From Corythucha ciliata (Eukaryota; Arthropoda; Insecta; Hemiptera; Tingidae), in the NCBI GenBank assembly GCA_038030265.1, contig CM075937.1, positions 33,212,198 to 33,276,197 of the forward strand: a stretch of 64,000 nt of DNA, given 5' to 3'. The translations under genes were made by a program, and so were the position numbers. Shown here piece after piece: positions 11,370 to 20,300 of the stretch. The notes under the pieces were generated by a model that was not told the DNA's origin, ran no database searches, and saw nothing but the letters and a program-made list of their open reading frames with translations. Numbering within the stretch: position 1 is the stretch's first letter; every line of letters begins with the position of its first letter.

Positions 11370-11800
11370 CTCAAATTTGGTATTTAGAGGTTGTTCGACC
11401 CAAGAAAAAAGAATATGACGTCAGTTGGGAGCTGAAATGTTTTCAACCCCCTTCTCCCTGCTATTGCACGCCTATTGTACGCCTTAGGGGATGATGTTTG
11501 AATTTTCATCGGAATGCACCAATTTGTAGGTTTTCCAACTGGAGAAAAATAAATATGACGTCAGATTGAGGATGAAAATTTATTTCAACCTTTGTGCCTA
11601 GATATTCATCGGATTGCACCCAAATTCGGTATTTGGGGTTTTTTCTACCTTCTAAAATTAAATATGACGTCAGTTTGGGGAAAATTTACTTCAACCCCTT
11701 TCTTCCCGAGACTCCATTTTGAACTACTTAGGGGATGATTTTTTAGATTTTTTTCGATGAATGGTAGCTTTCCTCAAAACTGGAACAGCATTTTGCTCAT
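11370..11800. repeat. Diverged tandem repeat of about 105-145 bp with TATGACGTCAG
   Basis: The word ATATGACGTCAG occurs at about 11410, 11554 and 11661. Each copy sits in a similar context: upstream a 'GGTATTT..GGTT' block with CCAA or TCTA, downstream 'TTTCAACCC' then TTAGGGGATGA or ATTCATCGG. This indicates three diverged tandem units. TGACGTCA-type words resemble a cAMP-response element, but here the word is simply part of a repeat. Confidence 0.6.
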
Positions 11801-11814
11801 TCCCATAGCATTTC

Positions 11815-12075
11815 AAATTTGAATGTCGATTTTCTGGGGGCAGTAAAAACAAGTGTCAACCTTTTGGACCATCAAATTGAATGTAAATATCTGAGGACAG
11901 CAAAATTAATGCAAATATTCTGGGGTCAGCAATGTAGCGCAATGTCAATATTCTGGGGGGCAGCAAATTTGAACGTCAATATTCAGGGGACAGCAAATTT
12001 GAATGTCAATATTCTGGAAGCAGAAAATTTGAACGTCAATATTCGAAGGGCAGCAATTTGGAATGCCAATATACT
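11815..12075. repeat. Minisatellite, about 33-bp unit (GCAAATTTGAATGTCAATATTCTGG type)
   Basis: About eight degenerate copies of a unit reading roughly CAGCAAATTTGAA, TGTCAATATTCTGGGG. The clearest copies are at 11940-12040. The 90-codon ORF across the array simply reflects an unbroken frame through a 33-bp (3 x 11) period. Confidence 0.8.
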
Positions 12076-12265
12076 TCCAACTTCTATATAAAGTGTGGCA
12101 TCTATAAGAAGTCCAAATTCTGTACACAAGTCCAAAGTCTATTTACACGTCTAACTTCCAACTTATATTACAAGCCCGAACTCTGTGTGAAAGTCCGACC
12201 ACTATACATATACAAGCCCGACTTCTATATGCAAGGGCGAATTGTACACAAAAGTCCGAGTTCCA
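12076..12265. repeat. Minisatellite, AAGTCC/AAGCCCGA unit of about 30-33 bp
   Basis: About six copies of a loose unit combining AAGTCC or AAGCCCGA, a short CTCTGT or TTCTAT block, and a TACACA/TATACA tail. It follows directly on the previous minisatellite but has a different unit. Confidence 0.6.
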
Positions 12266-12289
12266 AACGGTAGCGAACCTCGTGTTGCC

Positions 12290-12535
12290 TAACTAAAATC
12301 CAATTTCACGGGGTTGACTCAACCAAAAAAAAAATATTAAAAAAGAGAAAATTCACGGGCTTTGCTGCATGAAATTTTGCACTGTTCACCCAATTTCGAG
12401 GGATTGTCTCAGTTTAATAATCACTTCCGCGGTTTTCAACCCCTGAATTTCGTGGATCTGGCCCTTTCAGAAACCAATTTCGAGGATTCGGCACCTTCAA
12501 AAAAGAAAATTTCGAGGGGTATGAGACCCATATCT
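12290..12535. repeat. Minisatellite, CCAATTTCGAGGGGTTTG unit
   Basis: Repeated AATTTCACGGG / AATTTCGAGGG / AATTTCGTGGA words about every 30-36 bp, alternating with a 'CTCA..TTT' block. A related unit (AAATTGG, CGCGAA) makes up the array at 38790-39620. Confidence 0.6.
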
Positions 12536-12545
12536 GCTGCTATCC

Positions 12546-12546
<1 letters not shown>

Positions 12547-12579
<33 letters not shown>

Positions 12580-12592
12580 GAGAGAGAGAGAG
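12547..12592. repeat. (GA)n microsatellite
   Basis: An almost pure AG dinucleotide run interrupted once by TG. Confidence 0.9.
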
Positions 12593-12609
12593 CCTTATAG
12601 GAAAACGCT

Positions 12610-12749
12610 AAAGGCCCGTTCACAAGCTCTATGTTCACGTTGTGTGGATTCTATGCAACCAAACAAATTGTTTCCCTCGAAAAGTGAAGCATTTTTATAG
12701 GTTGCATAGACTCCACACAACACAAACATAGAGTTTGTGAACGGGCCTT
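12610..12749. mobile_element. MITE, AAGGCCCGTTCACAAGC family, copy 1
   Basis: The termini AAGGCCCGTTCACAAGCTCT and GAGTTTGTGAACGGGCCTT are inverted. An inner inverted pair (GTTGTGTGGATTCTATGCAA / TTGCATAGACTCCACACAAC) extends the foldback. The flanks AAACGCT (12603-12609 and 12750-12756) form a probable target-site duplication. The same family is present at 26428-26545. Confidence 0.8.
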
Positions 12750-13468
12750 AAACGCTGCAACTATGTGGTATGTGGTTGCCGCCGGTGGCGTGTCCCCCTT
12801 TTACATATGTATTTTTATGTAGGTACACAAGAATACAACCCTGTGCACCGCGGAAAGCCTGGCCAAATAACGAGTTATCTTTCGGTGGCAGGGTATAGGG
12901 GGCTGCATTGTGCGCCGCTCCCTTGAGCTGAACCCTGAATCCTTCTGTGGTTCGAGCATTTGGGGTTTGGAGCTATCTTTCTGAGGTTTGAGTGTTTTGC
13001 GGTTAGATCTTTTTGTGGTAAGCATTTCAGGTTTTAAACGTTTCGCAGTTACAGCTTTTTGTGGTGATTGCATTTTGAGAGAATGCCTTCCTTGAGTCTG
13101 AGCTGGGTCTGAACGTCTTTGTGATTGGAGATATTTGCGGTTTCAAAATTGAGCAAAAGCGCTAATACACGGACAGAAAAAATCGCTAATTCGCGACTAA
13201 AATTGAGTACAAGCGTTAGTTCACGGCTGTTTGGCATCCACCAAATTTAGTTTTTGTTTTTGATTATATCTATTAGTATTCTATTTCTGTTAATGTATAT
13301 TTAGAATTGCCCCTGAGTATGCACTTCTGTTAAGCGCCTCAAGAGGCGACTGTCCGGCCAAAATCGACTGACAACATTCACTGTCAGTCAACGATCTCAC
13401 GTCCGATCCTAGCCGGTCCTACGGCCATACACCTTCAGTTTTCACGGACTGCAGGTGGACTGCAGTCC
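12750..13468. repeat. Intergenic with TTTTTGTGGTTAGAGC and CTAATTCGCGG minisatellites
   Basis: About 12940-13080 has repeats every 20-30 bp of words such as TTTTTGTGGT, TTTGCGGTTAGA and TTTCGCAGTTACAG; the same family recurs at 20100-20290. About 13140-13235 has three units of the GCTAATTCGCGACTAAAATTGAG family. 13330-13468 holds short palindromes (CTTCAGTT..AACTGA) without a clear element boundary. Confidence 0.6.
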
Positions 13469-14000
13469 ATGGCCTTCAGATTAACTGAAAATGTGTGGGT
13501 AACCCCGATCGACGGCCTCACGATTGCCTTCAGTTCAACTGACAGTGTATGGGGCGCTTTTCTTAAAACTATAACTCATCCGCCGTGCGGGTGGACACAC
13601 CGTGGAAGGTTTCCCCCTAAAATCCCAGCTCAACATCATTCATCGAGAAAGTATGGCTTTGTGCGATTCGTTTCGTTTCACCATTTTTTAAATTGTTCGT
13701 ACCTGAGTCTGAGTTCTGTTTTCTTTTATTTTCTTTCCCCGCAGTATTGCACCCGGTCTCCGAATTCGACGAGACATCCGGAGGGGACAGGACGGCTCGA
13801 CAGAAGGAATCCAAATAATCACAGTGAAAGTAAACAAAAAAGAGGGGAAAAATACACGAGTGCATACTCTTTCGAAAATCATATTTTTCTGTGTTGTCAG
13901 TTCCACCTTTTTCAAGAGGGTTTATTGTTTGTTTGTTTGTTTTGTTTTTGTTTTGTTTTTTTTTTCCATTTTTGGTGTCGTCCAAGACAACGGCTAAAAT
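13469..14000. other. Intergenic; long ORF judged spurious
   Basis: A 208-codon open frame (13469-14095, +) crosses a GTTT/TTTG low-complexity tract and runs into the adjacent minisatellite. A 122-codon frame overlaps it on the other strand. Neither has a domain, a signal or an exon-like boundary that I can support. Confidence 0.5.
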
Positions 14001-14450
14001 TGAGAGAAAGCCTTAATTCTCCTCTTATTGGGAAAGTCTCAAAAAAGCTCTACTCTGTGGCTAAACTTGAGAAATGCGATAATTTGCAGAGCTAAAATAG
14101 AGAAAACGCCTATTCGTGTGGTTTTTGGAGGCAACTTCGTAGCTAAAATTCAGGAAAAGCGCTAATTCATGGCTAAATGTGAAGAAATCGCTAATTCACA
14201 GCTAAAATTGAGAGAAATCCCTAATTCGTGGCTAAATGTGACTGAAGCGCTAATTTCACTCCTCAAATTGAGAAACAGCGGTAATTTGCTGCTAAATGGA
14301 GATAAAGCGATAATTCACTGCAAAAATGGAGAAAAAGCGCTAATTCGACGCTAAAATGGAGAAAACCCTCTAAATCATGGCTAAAAGGTGAAAAAGTCGC
14401 TCATACTCGGCTGAACTCAAGAACAAGAGCTAATTAGTAACTACATAATT
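14000..14450. repeat. Minisatellite, GCTAATTCGCGGCTAAAATTGAGAAAAA unit
   Basis: About a dozen degenerate copies of a 30-36-bp unit: GCTAATTC + GTGG/ACGG + CTAAAATTGAG + AAAAAGC. The same family occurs at about 13140-13235, 19805-20075, 21385-21545, 51480-51640 (inverted) and 55265-55375 (inverted). Confidence 0.8.
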
Positions 14451-14464
14451 ATACACATGGGCAT

Positions 14465-14950
14465 AGCTGACTTCGCGGGATTAGCACATTCAATAGCAGG
14501 TTTCGCGCATTTTGCCCTCAAACAACATTTTTGCGCGTTTGGCTCACTTAAAACCATTTGCTCAAATTTCACTGACTGAAAAGCACCAATTCGCGGATTT
14601 GTTTCTTCAAAGCCGTGAGTTTCCGTGGCTGAAAAATCAATTTTGTGTGGTTATCATATTCAACAACTAGTTTTTGCGGATTTTTCGTCAAATGGCCATT
14701 TCCGCAGGCCTAACTCACTAAAAAACCCAATTTCTCTAAAATTACGGAAATCGAAAATCGCCAGCTTAATGATAAAATAATCAGTTTTTATGAAAAAATC
14801 ACATATACTAGAATCGCCAGTTTTGTGCTAAAATCTCCATTTTTGTGCTAAAGTCATTTTTTGCTAAAATCACCATTTTTGTTATTAAATCACCGGTTTT
14901 GAGGTAACATTTCTAGTTTTGAGGAAAACCACTCAATTTATTTTAAGGCT
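14465..14950. repeat. Two further minisatellite units (TTCGCGGATTTG.. and AATCGCCAGTTTTGTGCTAA..)
   Basis: 14465-14730 repeats words like TTTCGCGCATTTTG, TTTTTGCGCGTTTGGC and TTCGCGGATTTG about every 30-35 bp. 14745-14945 repeats AATCGCCAGTTTTGTGCTAA at 22-28-bp spacing. The second unit resembles the large array at 17995-19690. Confidence 0.65.
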
Positions 14951-15140
14951 GAAATTCAAGGGCGGATCTGGGACCTCTTTCAGGGGGGGGGGAGTAATCG
15001 AAACCCCTCCCCTCCCCAGTACGCCCCCACCACCTGCCCACCACTCCTCTTCCACCATGTTTTGAGAGATTTTCCAAGCTCCAGGGGGGGGGGTACTTCT
15101 GCTGTTACCCCCCCCCCCCCTTAGATCCGCCTATGGCCGA
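14951..15140. mobile_element. MITE with GGCGGATCT termini and G/C homopolymers
   Basis: The left end AGGGCGGATCTGGGA and right end CCCCTTAGATCCGCCTAT form an inverted repeat. The interior contains G10 (about 14987), G10 (about 15084) and C13 (15108-15120) tracts. No coding capacity. Confidence 0.6.
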
Positions 15141-15533
15141 AATCGCCAGTTCGCACAGTGAAAACTTAGTTTTTTTTTGTTTTTTGTTTTTTCGGTTAGA
15201 AATGAGGCGATCCCGCCCTCGACGCAGGGTTGAAAGTTGCACTTTGCGGCCCTAGGTGAGAAATGAAATGAGTTCCGCCGTCGTCCACTAGGTCCTCAAT
15301 TATGAATTTTAAAAAAAAATCTAATTGTAAGTCAAAGCCGAACAAGCGACGCTCGAAACGGAGTTCATGAACGAACAACGCTCGCGAGTCATTTGTTCTC
15401 GCCCCTCCGCCGTTCGTTTGTTTTTCTAGATTTGCTCGGTACTGGCCTTGACCTTGTTCATGTCAGTCTTTCGTGATCCGCGAGAAAATCAAGGTGAGTT
15501 TGTGTGAAGTTTTATTAATATTTTTCCTAATTA
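15141..15533. other. 5' flank of the tyrosine recombinase gene
   Basis: Less repetitive than its surroundings. A good donor-like AAG/GTGAGT sits at about 15492-15500, but no acceptor precedes the ATG at 15534, so I treat this as leader or promoter sequence. No TATA box is clearly positioned. Confidence 0.35.
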
Positions 15534-17785
15534 ATGTCATCCGAGGACTCCGATGGTGAAATATTCTCGACGCCAGAAAACATAACGAAAAGAGCGGAGG
15601 AGGCAACTTTGAACTTACTACCAAAAAAATCAAGTAAAAAATATAACGCTACCTACGACCAGTTTTTGAAGTGGTGTGACAAAAACCACGTGAAAAAAAA
15701 TAATTATTCGGAGACGGTTGTCCTCGCTTACTTGGATGAACTGCGCGAAAAATATAAAGCTTCTACTATGTGGAGTATGTATTCGATGCTGCGTTCAATG
15801 CTCTCCATCAAAGCCGAAGTTGACATATTATCTCGGTATCCAAAAGTTAAAGCGATGCTTAAGCGACACGCCACAGGGTACAAGGCCCAGAAATCAAAAG
15901 TTTTTGAAGCAGAACATATCAAAGAATTTCTCACTAAAGCACCGGACGAATTGTATTTGATGATGAAGGTACGATATACCAATTATTTTGAACTCTTGAA
16001 AACAATATTTTTATTTTCCTTATTCGCAGGCCGCGCTCATCATGGGAGTAGCGGGAGCTTGCCGGTCGAAGGAACTCACTGAATTAATGAGAAAAGATAT
16101 CGTGGACAAGGGAGACTTAATAATCGTGCAGATACGAGATACCAAAAATTATAAGGACCGGACTTTCACTATTTGTGATTCTCCTTCTCTGGAAATGACC
16201 ACCATGATAAAAAAATACGCATCTTTGCGCCCCGCTGGTTGCCCATCCGATCGTTTTTTTTAAAAGTATACCACAATGGCAAATGTTATAACCAGAACGT
16301 TGGTCATAACACCATATCAGCGATCCCAAAAAAAGTCACTGAGTATTGAAATTAACAAATGCTGCTGAATACATGGGCCATTGCCTGCGGCGTACGTCAG
16401 CTACCCTACTGGCCAACAACGGGGCCGACATCTTGGCTCTTAAAAGGCACGGAGGCTGGAAATCTTCGAATGTGGCAGAAGGGTACGTCGAAGACGCTAT
16501 CTCGAATAAAATTTCAGTGGTAAAAAAAATTCTCGGCTGCCCACACGACGCCACAATGAACGACGAAGCGTACGCCCGGGCTTCAACGAGCAGGGAAATG
16601 GTTTCAATTGAAGGTAAAATAACTATAACCATCATGACTGAGAATAATATAATTGTGAGACCTCATTGCTAATTTTAGAGAACGATGTACCAGCTGGTCG
16701 GGCTGTCGATGAACCTACTCGTACAATTTCTGAGAGGGCAACATCTAACACGTTAGCAAATTTATCGAAACAAGGTAGGTGCAAAATTGTGCTTCATTGT
16801 TCTTTTTTTTTAACAAAAATAGTGTCGATCATTGTCTCTTTGCAGGAGTTACATTCGTCAATTGTTCATTCAATTCTTCAGTGATAAATAGTGGTGCGCG
16901 CGGAACGCGAGACGGGACTAAAAAATGGCTTGCAGTACGGGACGCGGGACATAGCCTAAATTTCCCGCGCGGGACGGGACTTTCCACGGTCGTCCCGCGG
17001 GAAATCGATTTTTTTTTTTTTTTTTACTAAAAAGTGAGAGAAACTAAATAATACGTTTGCCTTCTCACATCAAATAGGTACCTCTTATATTTTATCCTTC
17101 CCTTGCCCGTTCCCGCCATTCGATACGAAGAATAATTTTAGTAAAATTTTAAAATTTGTGAAATTTTGCTTGTCTGCACGTTTGTAAAGGACTGTATTTC
17201 GGTATCTATTTGGCCATGAAAGAAATCGTTGACCAGTAAATTTAGCCTTCTAAATTCACTGTTCAAACATTTTGTATTAAATTTCGAAGTTGAAGAGCGT
17301 TAACTCTCCTGAAAAATTTAAAGTTCGTGGAATATTTTGTGTGTGGAACTCTTACGAGTTACAGCAAAAAAAAAAAAAAACACGAAGAAATCTCAGGGTT
17401 CCCTCTGCCCAGGCGGTGAGGAGGGGGGCCATGTTGTCATTTTGTTGAAATTCTCCTCCACCTAATCCTTTCTCTGCATTAGCCAATGGACAAGGGTTGC
17501 CCCCCCCCCCATAGTTCATTGGTCAGACCACCCGAAAACGACTCGTTGAAAACATCTGGTGAGGGGGGGGGGTATTTGATCATGTACTTTTTTGTACCGC
17601 GATACATGCGGGAAATGCCGCGCGGGCCGGGACGCTGGACGGGACTTGAGTGTGCGGGACGGGAACTCAGTCAAAAAATGCGGGACGGGACGGGACTTTT
17701 CATGTCCCGTCCCGTCCCACGCGCACCCCTAGTGATGAATATAACAGTGGCGAAAAGTGGAAACAACGAAGATGAGGGCGTTTAA
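15534..17785 (+). pseudogene. Crypton-type tyrosine recombinase, frameshifted and split by a hAT-like insertion
   Basis: Tyrosine recombinases cut and rejoin DNA through a covalent 3'-phosphotyrosine. Exons: 15534-15968, 16030-16613, 16679-16774, 16846-16888 plus 17732-17785; introns are 61-71 bp. The N-terminal part (LLPKKSSKKYNATYDQF, YLDELREKYKASTMWS) is the core-binding domain of the family common in arthropod genomes. Catalytic residues seen: Arg in GACRSKEL (16063-16065), Lys in RDTKNYKDR, His and Arg in GHCLRRTSATLL (16379-16381, 16388-16390), His in LKRHGGW (16448-16450), and the nucleophile Tyr in VAEGYVED (16484-16486). Two single-base frameshifts occur, at T8 (16254-16261) and at about 16343-16347. 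The last exon is interrupted by the 16889-17731 element; reading across it, the frame resumes and ends at TAA 17783-17785. It could be a dead Crypton, a domesticated gene, or a functional gene with assembly errors plus an insertion. Confidence 0.8.
16889..17731. mobile_element. hAT-like non-autonomous element inside the recombinase last exon
   Basis: 843 bp. It starts TAGTGGTGCGCGCGG and ends CCACGCGCACCCCTA, i.e. inverted TAGKGGTGCGCG termini. The flanks are GTGATAAA (16881-16888) and GTGATGAA (17732-17739), an 8-bp duplication with one mismatch, as expected of hAT. Both subterminal regions are rich in GGGACGGGAC / GTCCCGTCCC words. There are C11 (17500-17510) and G-run tracts. No transposase is encoded. 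A diverged inverted fragment of the same family is at about 52330-52600. Confidence 0.85.
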
Positions 17786-17994
17786 TTGTTTTTAATTGAA
17801 ATTGTATATTCAAATTTGTTCCTTCGTTTAAATAATTGAAATTCATCATTAACATTCGTGTAATATAAAACTGTAAAATACTGTAAAAATTTTAATGACA
17901 TTGTTTTCATTAGCCTCGCTACGTAGCACAGCAGGACATCTATCATTCTTTTCTCTTGGCGAAAAAAAAAAAAAAAAAAGTTAATTCAAAACTG
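17786..17994. other. 3' flank of the recombinase gene
   Basis: AT-rich, with an A17-type tract near 17962-17979. AATATAAAA (about 17862) is only a poor polyadenylation signal. No other feature seen. Confidence 0.4.
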
Positions 17995-19690
17995 AAGATT
18001 TCACGACAATAATGGTGATTTTACCATTGAAATAAATTTGTCAGTTTTTCCTAAAAATGAAAAATTTCCCCCAAACTCATGGGTTTACCACAAGGCAGAA
18101 GTTTTTCAACCCAAAATTCAAGTTTCTGCCTTAAAGAAATTACTTAGTACCAGGGGCTGAAGTATGAAGGGGTGTTATATGAAATATCACGGGTGATATC
18201 CTCGTGACAGCCATTTTAATTGTGATAGGATAACGCCGTGTTAAAATTATAACACCACTTTGTACTTGCCCCCCAGATAACTGAAGTTATCACTATACAT
18301 ATACGAAACTGACGATTTTACCCTTTAATACAAATCGTAGTTTTACCTGAAATTGAAAAATTCGGCAGAGTCAATTTTCGCGTAAAATAATCTGTTTTAG
18401 AGAAACGTCAGTTTTGTTGTGAAATTGTCAGTTTTGAACTGAAATATTCAGTTTTGGGGTAAAATAATCAATTTTGGGGTGGCCAAAGCCACCAGTTATA
18501 GGGTACAATCGTCAGTTTAGGTACGTCATGTGGGTTTTTGGGATGAAACCTTGAGATTTTAGATTACAACCGTAATTTTTCGGATATAATTGTCAGTTTT
18601 CGTAGTGAAATATTCGAAACAACACTTCAGGTTGGGAGTAAAACCATTAGCATTAGTGTAAAACCTTATTTTTGCGGTTGAAACAATGTTCTTGTCATGG
18701 TCTCATTTGGGAACAAATCGTCAGTATTGTGGAGAAATCGTCAGATGTTGGTGAAATCGTCAGTATTCTGTTGAAAACGTCAGCATTGTGGTGAAATCGT
18801 CAGATGTTGTTGAAATCGTCAGTATTCTGTTGAAAACGTCGGCATTGTGGTGAAATCGTCAGTACATTGTGGTGATATTGTCACAGTTTTGTGATAAAAT
18901 CGTCAGACTTTTCAAGACCGAGGGCCAGTCGTATGTTTCGGCGTAAAATCATCTGTTTTTGGGAAATATGAGTTATTATGTAAAATTTTCAGTTTTGTTT
19001 AGTAAAAATGTCCAGTTTTGGGATGGATTCGCCAGTTTTAGGGTGAAATTGTTAGTTAAGGGCTATAACATGAGTTTGTTTGTTTTGTTTTTTTTTTTTT
19101 TTTTTATGAAATCGTCAGTTTTGGGGTTACAACCGACAGTTTTTAGGTAATATTGTCAGTTTTTATAGTGAAATCTTTGGAACAACATTTTCGGTTTGTC
19201 ACCAGTTTTGGAGTAAAATCTCCAATTTTCTGTTTGAAAATGGTAAATTTTGTAGTAAAATAAACAATTTCCGAGTGAAATATTCATTTTTAAGGTAAAA
19301 TCGTTTAAGGTAAAATCGTTTTGGGGTAAAACCGCAAGTTTTGTTGTGAAAACTTCAGTTTTTGAGGTAACACTTTGGCTTTTGCGTGAAATTGACTGTT
19401 TGGGAATAAAATATTCAGTTTCAAAGTAAAAACTTCAGCTTTGGGTTTAAATGTGCCATTTTTTTAACGTCTCTCGAGCAAGACGTTAAAAAGGCGGACA
19501 CCGTGCAATTGAGAGCTAAGCCCTTTCTACAATTATCAATATTTCTGTGGAAAACATTGTCAGTTTTTGGACAGGAAATCCTGAATAGAAGGCTAAACGA
19601 TAGTTTCCCGTCAGAGACTTAGTTTTTGACAGATTCTGACCATTTTTGTGGAAATTCAGTTTCTGGGGAACAATTTGATGATTTAAAGCG
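17995..19690. repeat. Large minisatellite, TCGTCAGTTTTGTGGTGAAA unit
   Basis: Roughly 1.7 kb of degenerate 20-30-bp units containing GTCAGTTTT, GGGGTAAAAT or GTGGTGAAATC. The most regular part is about 18715-18870, where AATCGTCAG + TATTGTGG/TGTTGGTG repeats. A small inverted element (18151-18276) interrupts it. Confidence 0.8.
18151..18276. mobile_element. MITE within the minisatellite (GGTGTTATA termini)
   Basis: The left AGGGGCTGAAGTATGAAGGG..GGTGTTATA and right TATAACACCACTTTGTACTTGCCCC segments are inverted copies around a short core with a second inverted pair (ATATCACGGGTGATAT is itself palindromic). It interrupts the minisatellite unit, so it is younger than the array. Confidence 0.6.
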
Positions 19691-20300
19691 CCCACATCTG
19701 ACGGGGAACTATCAGTTCCCTTGCTGGGGTCTCTGGTGCAACTGACATCTTCAGCCCACCCCTAGACCAAGGTCTGGCTACGCCCCTGCATATGTTATGC
19801 ATACATATAAATGAGAAGACATCGCTGATTCACTACTGAGTCAATGAAATGGAAAAACATCGCTAATTTGCTGCTAAACTTGAGAAAAGCGCTTAGTCAC
19901 CGCTAAAATTGAGAAAAGACAAATTCACGACAGCTTCGTGGCTAAAATTGAGAAAAAGAAATAATTCGTGCCTGGTTGTGAAAACATCGATAATTCGCCG
20001 CTTGAGAAAAAGCGCTAATCATGGCTAAAATTGAGACAAAGCGCTAGTTCATGGCTAAAAAAATTTCATTTTCAGCCACGAAGTCGACTTGAGGACATTT
20101 GACTTGAGTGACATTTGATCTTTTTGTGGATAGAAGACTTTGTGGTCAGAGCTTTTGTGGTTAGAGCATTTTGTGGTTTGATCTTTTTACTGTTACAGCT
20201 TTTTGTGGTTCGAGCTTTTAGGGATTCAAGGTTTTTTGTGCTTCAATCAATTTATTTGTGGTTAGAGTTTCTTGTGGTTAGATTTGTTTGAACTCAAGCA
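19691..20300. repeat. Minisatellites: GCTAATTC..CTAAAATTGAG and TTTTTGTGGTTAGAGC units
   Basis: About 19805-20075 has nine or so copies of the CTAAAATTGAGAAAA / GCTAATTC unit. About 20100-20290 has tandem TTTTGTGGTTAGAGC words at 17-25-bp spacing. The TGGCTACGCCCCTG at about 19776-19789 resembles a hAT terminus, but I found no partner. Confidence 0.65.

Noticed and set aside
11819..12091. 90-codon ORF with repeated NVNI motifs
   Set aside because: It is the translation of a 33-bp minisatellite (11 codons per unit), not evidence of a repeat protein.
13469..14095. 208-codon ORF, the longest unassigned frame on the plus strand in the first half
   Set aside because: It runs through a TTTG low-complexity tract into a minisatellite, has a 122-codon frame opposite it, and contains no domain or splice-like boundary.
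18715..18870. Possible CRISPR-like array (regular repeats)
   Set aside because: The units are contiguous and degenerate with no unique spacers, and this is a eukaryotic genome; it is a minisatellite.
19765..19789. hAT terminus (TGGCTACGCCCCTG)
   Set aside because: No inverted partner or target duplication was found; a solitary end in a minisatellite is not enough.
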